Assembly: GCF_001983175.1 (NCBI RefSeq)
Contig: NZ_MNPW01000003.1
Span: 515,729 to 579,728, forward strand
DNA: 64,000 nt
Direction of reading: 5' to 3'
Origin: Pseudomonas cedrina subsp. cedrina
GTDB lineage: Bacteria; Pseudomonadota; Gammaproteobacteria; Pseudomonadales; Pseudomonadaceae
A program made the translations under genes and the position numbers. How positions within the stretch are numbered: the stretch's first letter is position 1; each line of letters opens with the position of its first letter. Under the pieces are notes generated by a model, which saw nothing but the letters and a program-made list of their open reading frames with translations, searched no databases and had not been told where the DNA came from. Shown here one piece after another: positions 61,801 through 64,000 of this stretch.

Positions 61801-62119
61801 CACGCCCTTTCAGGACGTGCGCAATCAGCTCAAGGATCGGTTACACGCCAAGATCGTGCGCGGGACCATTCATACGATGCAGGGTAAAGAAGCGGCAGTC
61901 GTCATCCTTATCCTGGGCGGGAACAGCGAAAACGGCGGCGCTCGCGAATGGGCAGTGTCCAAGCCTAACCTGCTCAACGTTGCCGCTACCCGCGCCAAGC
62001 GCCGCTTGTATGTCATTGGAGATCGAAATGACTGGAAGCAGCGGAAATTGTTTTGTGACGTTATGGAATTGTTGCCGGTTCAGGATGGTTGGGTCGGTGA
62101 AGGCCTATCTCATGCTTGA
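58877..62119 (+). CDS. Orphan SF1 (Upf1/DNA2-like) helicase, 1080 residues
   Basis: This large cytoplasmic ATPase has helicase motif I GPPGTGKTT (residues 303-311), motif II 'VDEAGQ' (about 804-809), motif III 'GDPLQLEP' (about 829), 'VITPFQDVRNQL', motif V 'TIHTMQGKEAAVVILIL' and motif VI 'NVAATRAKRRLYVIGD' (about 1034-1049). Motifs I and II are separated by about 500 residues containing an acidic linker and a long Arg/Glu/Gln-rich coiled coil (about 530-700). The 300-residue N-terminus shows no recognised domain. Such orphan helicases occur in DNA repair, RNA metabolism and phage defence; its location beside an IS element is compatible with an accessory gene, but no partner is visible. Confidence 0.85.
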   Translation: MNSQNIVRYWHAVELLQPQAVPKLNKRDSDYQPFFQDIPASGQILPWMPANPLSRQRLPNKRVWSHTLYAHLYDNLDVSRQLEALYGADQGYKEPQSKLCALYALKFNDQGVMVANSLVLSSEAWFVGCAINRQDWTHGFEETQDSLREQAKSLLGGVVNAADLARLTDHIRQSLGLDQFFADGPHGHRFRSAPINPNKPEQEDDPLNSFLLSDLAGMAEALARGETSKPLARYLSHHDASQRLHLDGPEADLALIDRLAPSRYATGCWPAEKHLGLVHSQQLAVNSLLHTLSNDSGIMGINGPPGTGKTTLLRDLIAAVVTQRADVLATLGRASDAFIKDGRETANDGGRERFAYQLSPRLFGFEMVVASSNNGAVENVTLELPQRDKVDSSWLPDAEYFSELGELTSGKPAWAMISAALGSKAKRTQFVDRFFYGKRPPKTKTTSAEPAPSQPDVDNAELDEDLYEGDPLPDASMTNSANEEPAPKGMREWLSEHASQMKLLSSAEKNSLWRTAVERYQGAKNAEERIRAEVSDILERVQTVISAKARVRQKEQERQAHLTQRRELNDEQAKLETLQLAPAREQLKRELQFLEAHLATKPGLLTNLISLWGAHRTWAARQRLLDSAHTLAKDAFDSAQRLVQRLVGQLAELKRQLATDELEINEAVVHAALQIDKARRIARAGQAKHLEHWLEQGQIGRGSEIELLEPWIVEGWRQARATVFIEALKLHHVFFQIEASRLRANLDFITSTLTGSRYGGVSKAVVRSAWASLFMAVPVLSSTFASFARSFGSLGCGEIGWLMVDEAGQAPPQAAVGALWRAQRAVLVGDPLQLEPIVTVSDAVLEHMRTRYQVDAHWLPNRQSAQSLADQATPWGRMAGPKDQKCWVGLPLVVHRRCDKPMFELANRIAYDGAMVYGTIAPSPAKETPARLLTGWVHATGRSSGNWVDNEGKALEQLLAMLNDDGVPPDSIAVITPFQDVRNQLKDRLHAKIVRGTIHTMQGKEAAVVILILGGNSENGGAREWAVSKPNLLNVAATRAKRRLYVIGDRNDWKQRKLFCDVMELLPVQDGWVGEGLSHA

Positions 62120-62249
62120 AATGCCTTGCGTGGCAGTAGACCCATATAATTTAGGCTCTGTATGCGTGACCGCTCCCGTTTTTCCCGTACCGAACAGGTT
62201 ATGGTACGCAGAGGGTGTCGCCCTCTCAGCGCAATGGAGGCGACGAAGG

Positions 62250-62576
62250 ATGGTTTTATGGAAGACGTTTGCAGCCGTCATCACGATATCGATCAGCGCT
62301 GATGCGATGGCGTGGTATGTCGAAAATCCCGTGGAGCGCGCGCTGACCGTCACCACACTGTTTCCGACCATGATCCTCGGCGCAACATCCGCATTTTCAG
62401 TTGACGGCCCATCAATGATGAAAAAAGCGAAGGGCGATGCTCTCGCATTCATAGGTTCTGATGGCCAGATTCGCGGAGCTCAGTTTGAGCAAGCGTCTCG
62501 CTACTATCGTTCGACCTACAACTCGCCACTGATGTCTGACATGCAACTGGCTCAGGCTATCGCAGTGAAGTATTGA
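62250..62576 (+). CDS. DUF2388 domain-containing exported protein
   Basis: The 108-residue protein has a hydrophobic leader (MVLWKTFAAVITISISADAM). Its mature part carries the DUF2388 pattern 'GDALAFIGSDGQIRGAQFEQ' and ends 'SDMQLAQAIAVKY'. These small proteins are frequent in Pseudomonas and of unknown function. GGAGG lies nine bases before ATG 62250; the frame is open further upstream but would overlap the helicase gene. Confidence 0.8.
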   Translation: MVLWKTFAAVITISISADAMAWYVENPVERALTVTTLFPTMILGATSAFSVDGPSMMKKAKGDALAFIGSDGQIRGAQFEQASRYYRSTYNSPLMSDMQLAQAIAVKY

Positions 62577-62645
62577 GTCAAAGCTTTCACAAGCTTTTCA
62601 CAGCGGGTCGATTAGGTTGTCCCAGCTCCTAGTGAACATCCCTTT

Positions 62646-62675
62646 AAGCCCGCTCTCCCCCTCGCGGGCTTTTCT
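62646..62675 (+). terminator. Rho-independent terminator after the DUF2388 gene
   Basis: AAGCCCGC / GCGGGCTT form an eight-base stem with a ten-base loop, followed by TTCTTT. It lies 70 bases after the DUF2388 stop codon. Confidence 0.8.
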
Positions 62676-62707
62676 TTGCCTGCGATTCGCTTTTAACACC
62701 AGCCCTT

Positions 62708-63961
62708 TCAAGGTCTTTTGATTTTAGCGGCCTTAAGCACCCGATCCGTCGACACGTGGGCATTTGCGGCTTTGCCTTCAAGCCACTGTTTGGGCTTGGG
62801 CACCTTCGGACCTCGCTTGCTCTTGACGACAGCTTTGGGCTGAATATTTCGAGCGAGTGTAAGCAGATACTGAGCCAGCCCTCCTGCAGGGATCGGGATG
62901 GATGAGTCCTCTGCTGGCAGGGCTATCTGCATTCCCTCGTAACCACTGCGCACCTGTACCGTCAGGTGGAAAATCGATGCCTCCCAATCGTCGGGCAGGG
63001 TCTGGCGATGAGCCTCCTCAACGCTGCGCTTGAGCACGGCCAAGACGTTGTAAGCCAACACCGCCGACGCAAATCCCAGCAGGGCAGCCTTGGGGCTACC
63101 CAGCGTTTCGATTTCGCTGTCCAGAACCGACTCCAGGCGCTGGAACATCCCTTCGATGCTCCAGCGACGGCGGTACAAATCGGCGATTTGTTCGGCACTG
63201 ATGGAGTCGGGCAAGTTGCTCCAGAACAACAACGTAGTGTCGCCAGAGTCGGTGGGGGTTTGCAGACTCAGTTCGACACGCCGCCACTGGCGTCCACCTT
63301 TTAATTCGATGGTCTGCTCACGCACGTGACCTGCCGCGACGGCAATAGGCTCCTGCCAGTCGCTTTCCTTAAGCAGGCGTGGATGTTTGCTCTGTTCGCG
63401 AATGATGAACGAGGCTCCAGACTCTTCGCAGGTCTCCATGACCGGGAGCGTGCAATAGAGTCGATCAGCCATCCACAGCTGCCCCGCACAGGCTTTTTCC
63501 AGCAACGGCAGAACGCCGACTCGCTCACTGGCGTAGGCATCTTCACAGGGCTGAAGATCGACGACCTGATCCAGGTCGGGGTCGTAAACCACTACCGAAA
63601 AACCAGGCCGGGCGGCCCCCCGCTCACGGCGCAAAGCGCCCAAGCGTTTTTCGCTGGAAGGCAGGTGATTGCCGTCGACGACCCGCAGTTGCCAGCCAGG
63701 CAAAATGGCTGAGTGCCCCAGTTCTTTTATCGTTGGTGCCAAGCGCTCTGCGCTGCCGGTGACCAGGGCGCGCAGCAGCGCAGGCTCTGTGCGGCTGACC
63801 TTGTCATACAGCGCCGCCAAGCTGACGGGGAGATCCTCCATCTGCCGTGCAGCAGCATGTAACGATGGTCGCAAGCCCAATGAAACAAGGGACATCAGTT
63901 CAACGATGGTTGAGAACAGAAGCTCACGCGGATATTGCCGCTGACGATGTTCTTCGAACAC
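62708..63961 (-). mobile_element. IS4-type transposase (start uncertain at window edge)
   Basis: This DDE transposase of the IS4 group is 417 residues from GTG at 63961. The first catalytic Asp is in 'RVVDGNHLPSSEKRLG', the second in 'LWMADRLYCTLPV', and the Glu of the YREK-like signature is in 'LYRRRWSIEGMFQRLE'. Coding-like sequence continues upstream of the GTG (EQVVPGEWVDQ), but a TAG at 63995-63997 interrupts the frame before the window ends. The N-terminus may therefore be damaged, or the GTG may be the true start. Terminal inverted repeats could not be fixed within the window. Confidence 0.85.
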
Positions 63962-64000
63962 CTGATCGACCCATTCGCCAGGAACGACCTGCTCCTATCC

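Overview
The window looks like a chromosomal segment of a Pseudomonas of the fluorescens group. This is inferred from the high GC content, several families of Pseudomonas REP palindromes between genes, a DUF2388 protein, paired OmpA/DUF4398 lipoproteins, and the general gene repertoire. No rRNA, tRNA or CRISPR array was seen.

Region 1 (1-9.05 kb, minus strand) is one tightly overlapping catabolic operon. It encodes a haloacid-dehalogenase-type hydrolase, a DadA/PuuB-like FAD amine oxidase, a complete DppABCDF-type peptide/opine ABC importer (the two ATPases are fused), a small 2Fe-2S subunit and an FAD/NAD oxidoreductase of the opine-oxidase/HcnB type. It continues past base 1. Region 2 (9.6-16.5 kb) is mixed: a GNAT/cupin pair, an orphan type VI secretion hcp with a decayed putative effector and a four-helix membrane (immunity-like) protein, truncated remnants of a LysR gene and an oxidoreductase joined at a deletion scar, an aldehyde dehydrogenase, and an OmpA/DUF4398 lipoprotein pair.

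Region 3 (16.9-30.4 kb) is a full Hxc-like type II secretion operon, gspE-F-G-H-I-J-K-L-M-(C/N)-D, with a lipoprotein secretin. It is divergent from an exported GH3 beta-glucosidase with a PA14 domain, which is a likely client. Region 4 (30.6-37.8 kb) is an iron uptake locus: a TetR regulator, a FecBCDE-type ABC importer behind a Fur-box-like site, and an STN-containing TonB receptor bracketed by two oppositely oriented REP mosaics. A DUF115-like protein follows.

Region 5 (39.2-58.6 kb) is the most interesting part: a self-contained carboxylate-type, NRPS-independent siderophore locus. The building-block genes resemble staphyloferrin B genes (a ParB/SbnI-like protein, SbnA, an SbnH-like decarboxylase, a CitE/HpcH aldolase in the role of SbnG). 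However, SbnB is absent and an octopine/nopaline dehydrogenase sits in its place. There is only one IucA/IucC synthetase, followed by an MFS exporter and a class V aminotransferase. An ECF sigma factor, a FecR anti-sigma factor, two closely paralogous TonB receptors (only one with the signalling STN domain) and a second ABC importer complete an export-sense-import circuit. Fur-like boxes sit at the receptor, divergent and sigma promoters.

Region 6 (58.9-64 kb) holds an orphan 1080-residue SF1 helicase, a DUF2388 protein and an IS4-type transposase at the window edge. All function calls come from reading the translated sequence; no database search was possible.
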